A stretch of 49,170 bases of DNA from Oscillospiraceae bacterium (GCA_021202845.1 JAJQCF010000025.1:7269-56438); one strand, 5' to 3'; positions 16,033 to 24,502 are shown, numbered from the stretch's first letter. The notes: generated from the letters alone by a model not told the origin. Made by a program: numbers and translations.

Positions 16033-17516
16033 TCCAAGCCCTCCTCCGCCGCGCGCAGAGCGTTTACCACCGCGCGGGCTTTATTCTGGCACTCCACGGC
16101 CTCCGTTTCGGGTACGCTGTCGGCGACGATGCCCGCGCCGGACTGGACGCATACCCTGCCGTTTTTCTTATACGCCAGACGTATGGCGATGCAGGTGTCG
16201 AGATTCCCCGCGAAGTCCAGATAGCCAATCGCGCCGCCGTATATCCCGCGCTTGCAGCCCTCCAGCTCCTGAATTATCTCGCAGGCTCTCAGCTTGGGCG
16301 CGCCGGAGAGCGTTCCCGCGGGAAGAATGGAGTCCACCGCGTCCACGGCGTCCAGCCCTTGGCGCAGCGTCCCGCGCACTGTCGAGCCGATGTGCATGAC
16401 GTGGGAAAAGCGCTGAATGGTGAGGTATTTTTCCACCTCCACGCTCCCCAGCTCGCTTATACGCCCGATGTCGTTGCGGCCGAGGTCGACGAGCATATTG
16501 TGCTCGGACTTTTCCTTCTCGTCGGCCAGCAGCGAGCGCTCAAGCTCCGCGTCCTCCTCGTCCGTCCTGCCGCGCGGTCTTGTGCCCGCAAGGGGGAACG
16601 TGTGCAGCACGCCGTCCTCCAACTTCACCAGCGTCTCCGGCGAGGCTCCGGCAATCTCCATGTCGTCGCTGGAAAAGTAGAACATATACGGCGAGGGGTT
16701 CAGCGTGCGCAGCACACGGTAGGTATCGAAAAGGCTGCCCTCCGCCGCGGCTGTCTGGGGGTTGGACAGCACGACCTGAAAAATGTCGCCCTCGCGGATA
16801 TAGTGCTTGCCCCGCTCGACCATTGCGCCGTACTCCTGCACGGAAAAGCGCGGCGTCAGCTCTTCCTTGAGCTTCAGCGGCGGGAAGTCGGCGCGCCTGC
16901 CCTCTCGCAGCAGCGCGGCCATTTCCTCCAGCTCGCGCTCAGCGGCGGCGTAACCCGCGTCGATGTCGGCAGTGTCCACGCCCGCAATCAGCAGCACCTT
17001 CTGGCGGTAGTTGTCGAAGGCGATGACGCGGTCAAACAGCATCAGGTCAACGTCGCGGAAGTCCCTGTCCTCCGGCGCTCCCACGCGCAGCGTAGGCTCG
17101 GCGTATTTTATGTAATCATATGAGAAATAGCCGACCAGCCCGCCCGTGAACGGCGGCATACCCTCCATTTTCGGGCTCTTGCAGCGGGCGAGTATGCCGC
17201 GTATGGCCTCGCCCGGGTGCTCGACCTGCGTGACGGTCTCGCGCACGTCCTGCTCGCGGTAGCCCTCGCGTATGCGCAGCAGTCCGTCCGAGCAGGTCAG
17301 CTCCAGCTCGGGGTCGGCGCCGAGGAACGACCAGCGCCCCCAAGTTTTGTCCTGCTCCGCGCTCTCCAGCAGAAAGCAGTGGCGGCTGGCGGCGCGCAGT
17401 ATGCGCATGACCTCCACAGTGGTGAAGCGGTCGGCCATCAGCTCCCTGCAAACGGGCACACGGCGGTAATCGCCGCCCGCGGCGATGGCTTTTACCTCCG
17501 CAAGTGTTGGAAACAT
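16029..17516 (-). CDS. trpE: Anthranilate synthase component I
   Basis: The 495-residue chorismate-utilising enzyme forms anthranilate with TrpG. LLESAEQDKTWGRWSF near residue 50 is the tryptophan feedback motif (LLES), and the catalytic domain shows GTRPRGRTDEEDAELE, LVDLGRNDIGR and the SGAPKLRACEII and GAIGYLDFAGN blocks. It is the first gene of the operon. ATG 17516 lies 8 nt after AGGAGG, which is buried in the 3' arm of a hairpin (17525-17550), downstream of a T-box terminator. Confidence 0.97.
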   Translation of the reverse strand: MFPTLAEVKAIAAGGDYRRVPVCRELMADRFTTVEVMRILRAASRHCFLLESAEQDKTWGRWSFLGADPELELTCSDGLLRIREGYREQDVRETVTQVEHPGEAIRGILARCKSPKMEGMPPFTGGLVGYFSYDYIKYAEPTLRVGAPEDRDFRDVDLMLFDRVIAFDNYRQKVLLIAGVDTADIDAGYAAAERELEEMAALLREGRRADFPPLKLKEELTPRFSVQEYGAMVERGKHYIREGDIFQVVLSNPQTAAAEGSLFDTYRVLRTLNPSPYMFYFSSDDMEIAGASPETLVKLEDGVLHTFPLAGTRPRGRTDEEDAELERSLLADEKEKSEHNMLVDLGRNDIGRISELGSVEVEKYLTIQRFSHVMHIGSTVRGTLRQGLDAVDAVDSILPAGTLSGAPKLRACEIIQELEGCKRGIYGGAIGYLDFAGNLDTCIAIRLAYKKNGRVCVQSGAGIVADSVPETEAVECQNKARAVVNALRAAEEGLE

Positions 17517-17518
17517 AG

Positions 17519-17550
17519 AAAAAACCTCCTGACGCTCTCATGTCAGGAGG
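17519..17550 (-). promoter_or_regulatory. Hairpin that sequesters the trpE ribosome-binding site and resembles a second terminator
   Basis: On the minus strand CCTCCTGAC (17550-17542) pairs perfectly with GTCAGGAGG (17533-17525) over an 8-nt loop. The AGGAGG of the 3' arm is the trpE Shine-Dalgarno sequence, 8 nt before ATG 17516. Six U follow the stem (17519-17524), so the element can act on translation, on transcription, or both. Confidence 0.75.
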
Positions 17551-17845
17551 AATAAAAAACCGTCCCGACAGAAAAGCAAATAATCTCTGTCAAGGACGGG
17601 AACTAAACCCGCGGTGCCACCTTGGTTCACGGCCGAAGCCGTACTCTCAGCGAGATACCGACATATCTCCGGCAACTGACGTATGCCCGCACGTCGCGGA
17701 ATACTCGGCCAAACGCCTTTCCCCGCGCCCTCAGCGGCCCATTTTGCAATCGGCTCTCGATTCGGCTCCCAGCCCCCCGAACTCTCTGCGCGCGCCCAAC
17801 TGCTTTTACTCCCGCTTCAACGGTTTTATTGATTTTATTCGATTG
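17551..17845 (-). promoter_or_regulatory. Tryptophan T-box leader with terminator
   Basis: The minus strand carries the conserved T-box AAGGTGGCACCGCGGG (17608-17623) followed by a terminator: CCGTCC and GACAG at 17560-17571 pair with CTGTC and GGACGG at 17587-17599, then U6 A UU (17551-17559). Upstream lie Stem I features, including AGAGAGTTCGGGGGG and AGTA-like bulges, and a UGG triplet (17739-17741) at a position suited to the specifier codon. T-boxes bind uncharged tRNA; UGG implies tRNA-Trp, matching the operon. The assignment of the exact specifier needs folding. Confidence 0.92.
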
Positions 17846-17850
17846 TTAAG

Positions 17851-17879
17851 ATAATACTACGTCCGCGGAAGTTTGTCAA
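17851..17879 (-). promoter_or_regulatory. Sigma-A promoter of the trp operon
   Basis: TTGACA (17874-17879), a 17-nt spacer and TATTAT (17851-17856) on the minus strand. The transcript should start near 17844, at the first base of the T-box leader. Confidence 0.85.
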
Positions 17880-17986
17880 GAGGTTTTTCGGAGGGAAAAC
17901 ACGGCAAACAATTAATGATGTTTGTGCAAAAGTGCAATTTGATTCTTTTTCGTTTTTACGATACCCGTATGAACAATGAATACGCA

Positions 17987-18019
17987 AACCGCGTGTACAG
18001 CTAAAGCGCACACGCGGTT
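17987..18019. repeat. Inverted repeat downstream of the OmpA-like lipoprotein gene
   Basis: AACCGCGTGT (17987-17996) pairs perfectly with ACACGCGGTT (18010-18019) over 13 nt. It lies about 60 bp past the minus-strand gene stop and could end that transcript, but no U-run follows on either strand, so terminator function is weak. The rest of 17880-18079 is AT-rich with no gene seen. Confidence 0.5.
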
Positions 18020-18079
18020 CCGATACCTATACAAGATTTGTATTGCCAAAGCTCTATCTGATGTATCCTAAAGCGGCAA

Positions 18080-19597
18080 TCAATTTGAAGCAAGGATTTC
18101 CTGTGCAATATCAGAATCTATATCCATAATTACAACGCGGCGGTTCTTCTTTCCTTCGGACTCAATAAATTTACTGGTAATATCACCGGCAACCTCCCTG
18201 TCTTGGCCGCGTTCAAAGGGGTCTGCTTCATAGCCTAATCCGATGGTCTGTATCTGTGATTCCGGCACGCCAAACTCTTCTACGAGAAGATTTTTTACTG
18301 CATTCGCACGGCGCTCCGAAAGCTTCACACAGGATTCCTGCGTTCCGTCCGTGGCAGTTGTCCCTGCAATCAGAATCGAGTGGTCGGGATAAGCGAGCAA
18401 TGCTTCCGCAACAGGCTCCACAGCAGTTTTCGCAGCTTCTTTATCCATGAACTCATCAGAGTTGATGACGAACTGCACCTGTGTGGAGTTTATCTCAAAA
18501 GGGACGGTAAATAACAGCTCCTCCGTTTCAGTTTCATCTTCGATTACGATAGCTACGTTTTCCTCAACTGCGCCTTCTGGCTCGCGGACGATGATAGTAT
18601 ATGTAGCTTCTTTACCACGCTGGGAAGTAATACAATAGTAATATGTCGTTCCTGTCAGAAGTTCTCCTGATGAAAAAGTAGAAGCCGTTCCGTTTGGACT
18701 TGCTTCACCTGAAGCAAGTTTGGTGCCATATTCGTCATATAAAGTTATATATAATTTTTCTGAAGAGGAGGTTTCATCTACTGTTGTAATTTTATATTCT
18801 CCATCTACAGTAGCTACAAATGCATAATAACTATGTTCATTTGTTATAGTTGCTTCTATTTTTGTACCAACCGGAACAAGTTCCGCATCATCCATGTTTG
18901 TTGCAACGGCAATAGTGTTCGTATCATATGAGGCAATATTGTCTGAGGTTTTGATACCAGATGCAACTTCGTTGATATTTCGGATGATGATGACAAAATT
19001 GCATTCTTTATCACGTTGTGATTTAAAACGGACATAATAGGTTGTATTGGTTTCCAATTCATCCAGGCTGAAGGTTGAAGCAAGACCATTCGGATCGGCT
19101 TCTCTTGAAGAAATTTCTGTGCCGTATTCATCGAAAACCACTGCATATAATTTTTCTGATGATGCGGTTTTATCTATAAATGTGATTCGGTAATCGGCTT
19201 CTATATCACTTCCAGTAGTAAAGGCACACCAATAATATTCAGAGGTTAATGTTCCGTAAACTTTTGTATTTAGCGGTATTAGTACCGCATCATTTTGGTT
19301 CGTTCCGAACTGAATCTCCGTAGACGCGTCTGCGGTCTCCGCGTCAAGCACCTCTTCCGTCTCCTGAGGTATTTCCGGTTCTTCCGTTTCCTCCACAGCC
19401 TCCGTCTCAATTACGCTTTCTGTTTCATCTGTACTCTCGGTTACTTCTTCCGCGTCCTCCGATTCCGGCGCAGACGTTTCCGTAATGTCTGTGCTTTCCG
19501 ATACGGATTCCTCAGAATCTGCTGCGCCGCATCCGCTCAGCATAAACGCCGCAAGCATCAATGCTGCCAGAAGCAGCCCAAACATTTTCTTTTTCAT
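18080..19597 (-). CDS. Lipoprotein with two PPC-like repeats and a C-terminal OmpA-type domain
   Basis: The 505-residue protein starts with a lipoprotein signal (lipobox LSGC-G at about 23), then about 70 residues very rich in Glu, Thr and Ser. Two related domains of roughly 110 residues follow (about 93-207 and 222-335), each with SSEKLY-x-x-x-x-DEYGT and TTYY...SQR; they resemble bacterial pre-peptidase C-terminal modules. The last 145 residues match an OmpA/MotB peptidoglycan-binding domain (ILIAGTTATDGTQESCVKLS, ERRANAVKNLL, NRRVVIMD). It lies 20 nt downstream of the sigma-factor fusion gene and is probably co-transcribed and under its control. GGAG precedes the start. Composition is more AT-rich than the trp genes. 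Confidence 0.8.
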   Translation of the reverse strand: MKKKMFGLLLAALMLAAFMLSGCGAADSEESVSESTDITETSAPESEDAEEVTESTDETESVIETEAVEETEEPEIPQETEEVLDAETADASTEIQFGTNQNDAVLIPLNTKVYGTLTSEYYWCAFTTGSDIEADYRITFIDKTASSEKLYAVVFDEYGTEISSREADPNGLASTFSLDELETNTTYYVRFKSQRDKECNFVIIIRNINEVASGIKTSDNIASYDTNTIAVATNMDDAELVPVGTKIEATITNEHSYYAFVATVDGEYKITTVDETSSSEKLYITLYDEYGTKLASGEASPNGTASTFSSGELLTGTTYYYCITSQRGKEATYTIIVREPEGAVEENVAIVIEDETETEELLFTVPFEINSTQVQFVINSDEFMDKEAAKTAVEPVAEALLAYPDHSILIAGTTATDGTQESCVKLSERRANAVKNLLVEEFGVPESQIQTIGLGYEADPFERGQDREVAGDITSKFIESEGKKNRRVVIMDIDSDIAQEILASN

Positions 19598-19617
19598 TTG
19601 TATTACTCCTTTTTGTT

Positions 19618-21723
19618 TTAATTTATCTCATCCAGACCCGAAAAATCTGAGATATCCAACCATGTAACCATCAAATTTGACTGACTGAATTGTGTATTTT
19701 CATCACTGCCGCTAATGAAGTCATATTCGATTCCGCTGATTGACAGCGAGCCGGATTGAATCGTAATTCTATGTATTTCTGTCTGTCCGGAACCACGGCT
19801 GAAATCTGTCATTCCCAAGAATCCCTTCCCATCAGCCGGAATATATGCGGACAAGACGCAGACATCGCCGTCAACCTGTTTTAACAATCCTGATTCAACG
19901 TCAAACACAATGCAGTCGTACCAGTAAAACGCATCCAATTCAAACTGTGCTGCAACAATTAATTCCGAAACGCAGTCGCCATCCATATCGGTCACGAAAT
20001 ACCAATAGTTTTCAGCGTATGCGCCCGCCTGCGGGAAGGTGTACGAGCCATTACCGGCACTTTGCAGCACCTCTTCATAGAGTGCCCGTATGGAAGTTGC
20101 ATCGGGTATTCCGGACGAAGCCTGTCCCGCGTTGCTTTCCGCATCAATCAAACTATCTACTTGCGTTATGCTTACTATGCGAAAGTTACCATTCTCATTC
20201 TTACGCAGGATAGCGGTTTTATCGGTATCTGTTGTGCTGGAAAACTCATAGTCGTCCACTTCTTTATGAAAGTGGAAATTGACGGTCATTTCATCCTCCG
20301 TATAGCTTGCATCCGTGATTGTAGCGACAGCAATGAAGTTTAACTCTGCCGCTGATGCCCATATTGTATCCCCGTCCACATCCGTGCCATACTGCGTATC
20401 GCTGTCGTTTTCTTCAGTAAAGCGATAATCTGTAAATACAGAAAACAGACGGTTGAGTTCACTGACGCTGTACCCTCTCCGATACGATGAATCCGTTCCG
20501 TACTCTGTCAGCATATCCAGTCCGTTTGCGGATGATTGGCAGAACTGGTTCCTGATAATCTCACATTCAGAATCGGACAATCCTGCTTCCGTCAGCTCTT
20601 CCGGCCCATATGCAAGTACAAACTCCAGCTCATTCTTCGTGAGCTCTCCTTCCAGCAAATCCGGGTAATCTTCATCCGCTGCCTCCTGCGGCTGGGTTAT
20701 ATCTTCTTCAGTTTCGACCGGTGTGTTTTCCTCCTCCGCAGCGGATTTCGCTGATAGGTCAGCAGTCATCTCTTCCTGTACTATAGCTGACCGTTCATTC
20801 TCACTGCTTCGGTTCAACATCGTAATGCCAATGGCAGAACCGGTGATGACCGCTGCTCCGATAACTGCAATAAGAGCCTTTCCTGCCGCAGTACGGAGCA
20901 ATCCGGTTCCAGCCGCGTGTCCCGCGCCGGATGCTCCGGCGCAATTTGAGTATGAACACTTTCCGCCTTGCTGTTTCACCATATCTGAACGGGGTAAAGA
21001 CGAACTGCTTCCCGAAAACGAAAATTCCCGAAAAACGGTATCTGAAATTCCCCTCCCTGCCGCTTGGAAACTTTGTTCAAGCGACATAGCGTATGCATCC
21101 TCGTGAAGCAGCCAAAGAAGGAACGGAAGCGGAGCCAGACCATAAAGCTTGTATCCTTTTTTCTGCAGAGCCTCGGCTTTCTTTTTAATGTTTTTTCTGC
21201 CGTAGTTCAAGCGGGATTTCACGGTATTCTCCGAGCAATCCAATGCTTCTGCGATTTCCCTGATAGATGCGCCTTCAATATGAAACATCAGGACACAGAT
21301 TCTCTGTTCCTCCGATAATGAATCAATAAATTCCCGCACCAATTGGCGTGTCTCTTCCTTTGTGTACGATAGTTCCGGCTGATGATTGATGTCATCGTCC
21401 TCAATCTGAAATTCAAACGGCTCGTCCTCTGATTCGGACGCAATATCTGAAAAAAGAATGGGGTTGCTTCTGACTAACGCGTTTTTTGCCGTGTTCGCCA
21501 CAATTCGGCCGAGCCATGCTGGGAATTGCTCCGGATTCTGTAAAGAATCCAGATTTAAGAAAGCTTTTACGTATGCGTCTTGAAGAACATCCTGTGCATC
21601 CTCTTCGTTTTTCATATATTGCAATGCTAAGTACAGCTTGCTTTTGTATGTATTCTGATATAAGAAATCAAATCCGCGTTCATCACTGTTTTTTGCCAGC
21701 TCTACAGCCTCTGAATAGGTCAT
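19618..21723 (-). CDS. ECF sigma factor fused to a membrane anchor and extracellular domain
   Basis: The 701-residue protein has sigma region 2 at about residues 13-85 (DAQDVLQDAYVKAF, FPAWLGRIVANTAKN) and region 4 at about 127-180 with helix-turn-helix IREIAEALDCSENTVKSRL. A linker (about 181-280) leads to one predicted membrane helix (about 282-303) and a C-terminal part of about 395 residues rich in Glu, Asp, Ser and Thr, which should be extracellular. No stop or frameshift separates the parts. The sigma domain would thus be tethered to the membrane, and release might need proteolysis, as with anti-sigma factors. The C-terminal part matches no family I recognise. ATG 21723 has GGGAGG upstream and overlaps a short upstream reading frame. 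Confidence 0.85.
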   Translation of the reverse strand: MTYSEAVELAKNSDERGFDFLYQNTYKSKLYLALQYMKNEEDAQDVLQDAYVKAFLNLDSLQNPEQFPAWLGRIVANTAKNALVRSNPILFSDIASESEDEPFEFQIEDDDINHQPELSYTKEETRQLVREFIDSLSEEQRICVLMFHIEGASIREIAEALDCSENTVKSRLNYGRKNIKKKAEALQKKGYKLYGLAPLPFLLWLLHEDAYAMSLEQSFQAAGRGISDTVFREFSFSGSSSSLPRSDMVKQQGGKCSYSNCAGASGAGHAAGTGLLRTAAGKALIAVIGAAVITGSAIGITMLNRSSENERSAIVQEEMTADLSAKSAAEEENTPVETEEDITQPQEAADEDYPDLLEGELTKNELEFVLAYGPEELTEAGLSDSECEIIRNQFCQSSANGLDMLTEYGTDSSYRRGYSVSELNRLFSVFTDYRFTEENDSDTQYGTDVDGDTIWASAAELNFIAVATITDASYTEDEMTVNFHFHKEVDDYEFSSTTDTDKTAILRKNENGNFRIVSITQVDSLIDAESNAGQASSGIPDATSIRALYEEVLQSAGNGSYTFPQAGAYAENYWYFVTDMDGDCVSELIVAAQFELDAFYWYDCIVFDVESGLLKQVDGDVCVLSAYIPADGKGFLGMTDFSRGSGQTEIHRITIQSGSLSISGIEYDFISGSDENTQFSQSNLMVTWLDISDFSGLDEIN

Positions 21724-21863
21724 TTTCTTCCCTCCCTCATATATTGCATATATTGCGCTACATTATCATATATTTTCTTTTTATCGTCTTCTCTTTCTTT
21801 GAAATTATCCATGTCCTTTTTGAACAGTGCCAGAAACCAGAGCCAAAATCTTTTTTTATCCAG
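21720..21863 (-). CDS. Probable 47-residue leader protein coupled to the sigma-factor gene
   Basis: The minus strand has AAGGAGGTGA, a full match to the 16S anti-Shine-Dalgarno sequence, followed 8 nt later by CTG (21863-21861), which opens a 47-codon frame (DKKRFWLWFLALFKKDMDNF...). An in-frame GTG lies inside the ribosome site itself. The stop TGA overlaps the ATG of the sigma gene (ATGA), which is typical of translational coupling. The product would be basic with a hydrophobic patch (FWLWFLALF) and a charged tail. No family was recognised. The non-ATG start is the main doubt. Confidence 0.5.
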   Translation of the reverse strand: MDKKRFWLWFLALFKKDMDNFKEREDDKKKIYDNVAQYMQYMREGRK

Positions 21864-21983
21864 TCCTCTCACCTCCTTCTGAAACTATGACAGATTAGGC
21901 GGTGAAAAAGTTTTAAAGATTTTAAAAAATTTGTTTGAGATATGATGCAGAATCATCTTTTTTGAAAAACGCAACTCTATTAA

Positions 21984-22013
21984 ATTATACTCAACATATT
22001 ACACAAATGTCAA
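21984..22013 (-). promoter_or_regulatory. Sigma-A type promoter of the sigma-factor operon
   Basis: TTGACA (22008-22013), an 18-nt spacer and TATAAT (21984-21989) on the minus strand, about 120 nt upstream of the short leader ORF. The surrounding 21880-22085 is AT-rich and shows no other gene. Confidence 0.7.
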
Positions 22014-22084
22014 TATATTGTGATAATAACACAACATTAAGGCAAACCACGAACCCATTCTTTGAGCATGACACAACAAAGAGC

Positions 22085-22121
22085 AAAAAATGCCGCCATA
22101 CAGCAGGACCTGTACAGCAGC
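22085..22121 (-). terminator. Intrinsic terminator downstream of rlmD
   Basis: On the minus strand GCTGCTGTACAG (22121-22110) pairs with CTGTATGGCGGC (22103-22092), twelve pairs including G-U wobbles, over a 6-nt loop; A and six U follow. It lies about 65 bp past the rlmD stop. Confidence 0.75.
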
Positions 22122-22185
22122 ATCAAGTTAATATTCCGGTCAGACGTCAAGCGGCCTTGCTCTCCGCTGCCGTATATCCGATTTA

Positions 22186-23571
22186 TCAATGTCTATCCCC
22201 CACCCGAACCACATCGTCCGACTTTTGTTGGGACAGTTGAACAACCGTTTCCACATGCCGCGTTCTTGGGAACATATCCACTGCGGTTGCCTCTATTGGC
22301 TCGTAGCCGTTCTGCGTGAACAGCTTCAAATCGCGCGCCTGCGTGGCGGGGTCGCAGGAGATGTACACTATGCGCTCGGGGCGCATAGCGGCGGCGGCGG
22401 CTATCACTTCGGGGTTCAGGCCCTTGCGGGGCGGGTCGAGGACTATGGCGTCGGGGGTGCAGCCGCGGCGGGCCAGTTCCGCGGCGGCTTCTCCCGCGTC
22501 GGCGCAGATGAACTCGGCGTTCGCAATTCCGTTGCGGCGGGCGTTGGCACGGGCGTTTTCCACGGCCTCGGGTACGATTTCCGCGCCTATCACCTTCTCC
22601 GCGCCGCGGGCGAGGCAGAGCGAGATTGTCCCCGCGCCGCAGTAGAGGTCGAGCACCGTGCCCTTGCCCTCCGGCGCGGCGTAGGCCAGCGCGCGCTCGT
22701 ACAGCCTTTCCGCCTGCACGGGGTTGACCTGATAGAACGAGTGCGGCGACAGCTCGAAGTCCAAGCCGCAGAGCCTGTCCGTAATCGTGTCGCGCCCCCA
22801 GAGCGTGTAAAAGTCGCCCGCCAGCACCGTGTTGCCCGCCGTGCGGTTGACGTTCAGCACAATGCTGACGGCTTCGGGTACAGCCTCGCGGAGGCAGTCC
22901 GCCAGCGCCGAAGTGGCCGCGCCCAGTCCGCCGGCAGTCACGACAGTCACCTGCACCTCGCCGGAGCTCATGCCCACACGCACGAAGATGTGGCGAATAA
23001 GTCCGCTGCCGGTGGAATAGTCGTAGGCCGGTATGCCGTGCTTCTTCATAAATTCGCACAGAGCGGCGGCGGCGCGGTTGGCGGCGTCGGTTTGAATCAG
23101 GCAGCGGTCAACGGCAACAACGTCGTGGCTGCGCGGACGGAAAAAGCCGGTGACAGCGCCCGCGCCGACGGCAAACACAGCCTTGTTGCGGTAACCGTCG
23201 ATATGCTCCGCGCCGAGAATCTCCCCGCAGCGGAGCGCGAGGCCGCCTATGCGCGCGTAAGCCTCGTTCACGCGCTCCAACTTGAAGCGCTTTTCCGCTT
23301 CATAGCTGACGTGGCACAGGGCGCAACCGCCGCACTTGCCGAAGTGGGGGCAGGCGGGCTCTATGCGCTCCGGCGCGGCGAGCAGCAGCCTCTCCCCTTT
23401 TGCGTAAACCGCCGTGGCCGTCGCCTTGACAATGCGCACAATCCAGCGCTCGCCCGGTATCGCGCCGCTGACGAACACAGCGCGCCCGCCGATATGCGCC
23501 ACGCCCGCGCCGACGGAGTTCCAGCCGTCAATCAGCACCTCGTGCAGCTCGTTTTTTTCAAGAGAACCCAT
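22186..23571 (-). CDS. rlmD: 23S rRNA (uracil-5-)-methyltransferase, RlmD/RlmCD family
   Basis: The 461-residue SAM-dependent enzyme has an N-terminal TRAM domain (about 8-60), an iron-sulfur cysteine set (CPHFGKCGGCALC), the SAM-binding motif DLYCGAGTISLCLA, the DPPRKGL motif and the catalytic Cys in YISCDPATQARD, then FPRTRHVETVVQLS. It methylates U1939-type and, in Firmicutes RlmCD, also U747-type positions; the exact target is not deducible here. Spacing to the transposase remnant upstream (overlap of 14 bp) suggests the IS fragment now supplies its leader. About a dozen residues trail the usual C-terminus. Confidence 0.92.
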   Translation of the reverse strand: MGSLEKNELHEVLIDGWNSVGAGVAHIGGRAVFVSGAIPGERWIVRIVKATATAVYAKGERLLLAAPERIEPACPHFGKCGGCALCHVSYEAEKRFKLERVNEAYARIGGLALRCGEILGAEHIDGYRNKAVFAVGAGAVTGFFRPRSHDVVAVDRCLIQTDAANRAAAALCEFMKKHGIPAYDYSTGSGLIRHIFVRVGMSSGEVQVTVVTAGGLGAATSALADCLREAVPEAVSIVLNVNRTAGNTVLAGDFYTLWGRDTITDRLCGLDFELSPHSFYQVNPVQAERLYERALAYAAPEGKGTVLDLYCGAGTISLCLARGAEKVIGAEIVPEAVENARANARRNGIANAEFICADAGEAAAELARRGCTPDAIVLDPPRKGLNPEVIAAAAAMRPERIVYISCDPATQARDLKLFTQNGYEPIEATAVDMFPRTRHVETVVQLSQQKSDDVVRVGDRH

Positions 23572-24016
23572 AGGAAATGCTCCGTAAATTTAAATTCAAA
23601 TAATATAATAGGATTATGTACAACGTTTTCTTCGGATATACAACTTGGGCAAAGAGCTGTTCCTGCAAATGGTTTCGCACTAAGATGTTGCGAAATCGCC
23701 CCAGCGTGTCGCCGTTTGGCACTTGGTTGCTTGAATCCACGCCGCAGAACTCCGAGAAGGCGCGGCTGTCGATTACCTCGGCAACCGTGCCCTCATCGGA
23801 CAGGTTGTAGAGATTTTGCAGCAAATACAGTCGCAGCATCAGTTCCAAGTCATAGGGTTTATTGCCGCGCTCTCCTTTATAATAGTACGGCCGAATCATG
23901 GAAATCCATTCTCCCCAGGGAACAATGCGCTCAATTTGCTCGAGAAATTTTTTCTTTTTCGTCCGCGCCTGAGATAATTCATCGTTTAGTGCAGACAGGC
24001 TTATTTGTTTATCCAT
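23558..24016 (-). pseudogene. Truncated IS5-family transposase (N-terminal part only)
   Basis: Residues 1 to about 127 match the N-terminal DUF772-type domain of IS5-group transposases (VPWGEWISMIRPYYYKGERG, YDLELMLRLYLLQNLYNLSD, FCGVDSSNQVPNGDTLGRFR). The frame then runs into unrelated sequence (YPKKTLYIILLYY) and stops; the DDE catalytic half is missing. The break at about 23640 leaves the remnant joined to the rlmD 5' region. No terminal inverted repeat could be assigned. Confidence 0.85.
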
Positions 24017-24127
24017 AAATCTATTTTACCACATTTGCTGATTCTCTGCACGTTTTATTTTTGTGCGGTATTGCCTTAGTCTTATACTCTTCGCCAAGAG
24101 AAGTTTCAATTCTACACAGCCGCCTAC

Positions 24128-24502
24128 AAGCAGTACATATCTTGAAGCAGGTTTACCCGACAAGAAAAGTTTTCGATTTTTCTGCCCAAAAGCGATACAT
24201 ATGCTGAAATAGGTTTACCCTACAAAAAAAGTTTCAAGCACTTTTTTGTGTATTAATTACAAAAACAGCCCTGTCAATTCAATCCATCTTTTTAATACTT
24301 CAACAAATCATTGATTAGTCTCAATACCCATGTCTACCCTATGTTTCGTTTCTCATAGCCACGAAACATTCATTACCAGAGGTCTACCCTACAAATCGTC
24401 TACCATAGAAGTTTTACATTTTGGGGCATTTCAGACTGCCAAAAAACTGTGTTTTTCATTGACGCTGACGCTGAAATCTAAAACTTTTTTTGTTGGGTAA
24501 AC
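24128..24502. repeat. Repeat cluster with GTTTACCCnACAA units, two direct and one inverted
   Basis: Two copies of a unit of about 45 bp (from 24128 and 24190, 62 bp apart) share TACATAT, TGAA and GTTTACCC-ACAA-AAAGTTT. A 22-bp copy in inverted orientation lies at 24481-24502. Between them are two GTCTACCCTA motifs (near 24332 and 24382). No reading frame of note occurs in 24017-24828. The layout resembles the multiple-repeat ends of an IS or a small non-autonomous element. Confidence 0.6.

Noticed and set aside
17540-17854. 104-codon plus-strand frame over the T-box leader
   Set aside because: The strand opposite carries a clear T-box and promoter; the frame has no ribosome site.
22189-24018. 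Plus-strand open frame of 609 codons over rlmD
   Set aside because: Antisense to rlmD and the transposase remnant; composition typical of a reverse-frame artefact.
24128-24502. Possible CRISPR array
   Set aside because: Only two direct units, spaced by one short interval, imperfect and with an inverted copy; no spacers of even size and no cas genes.
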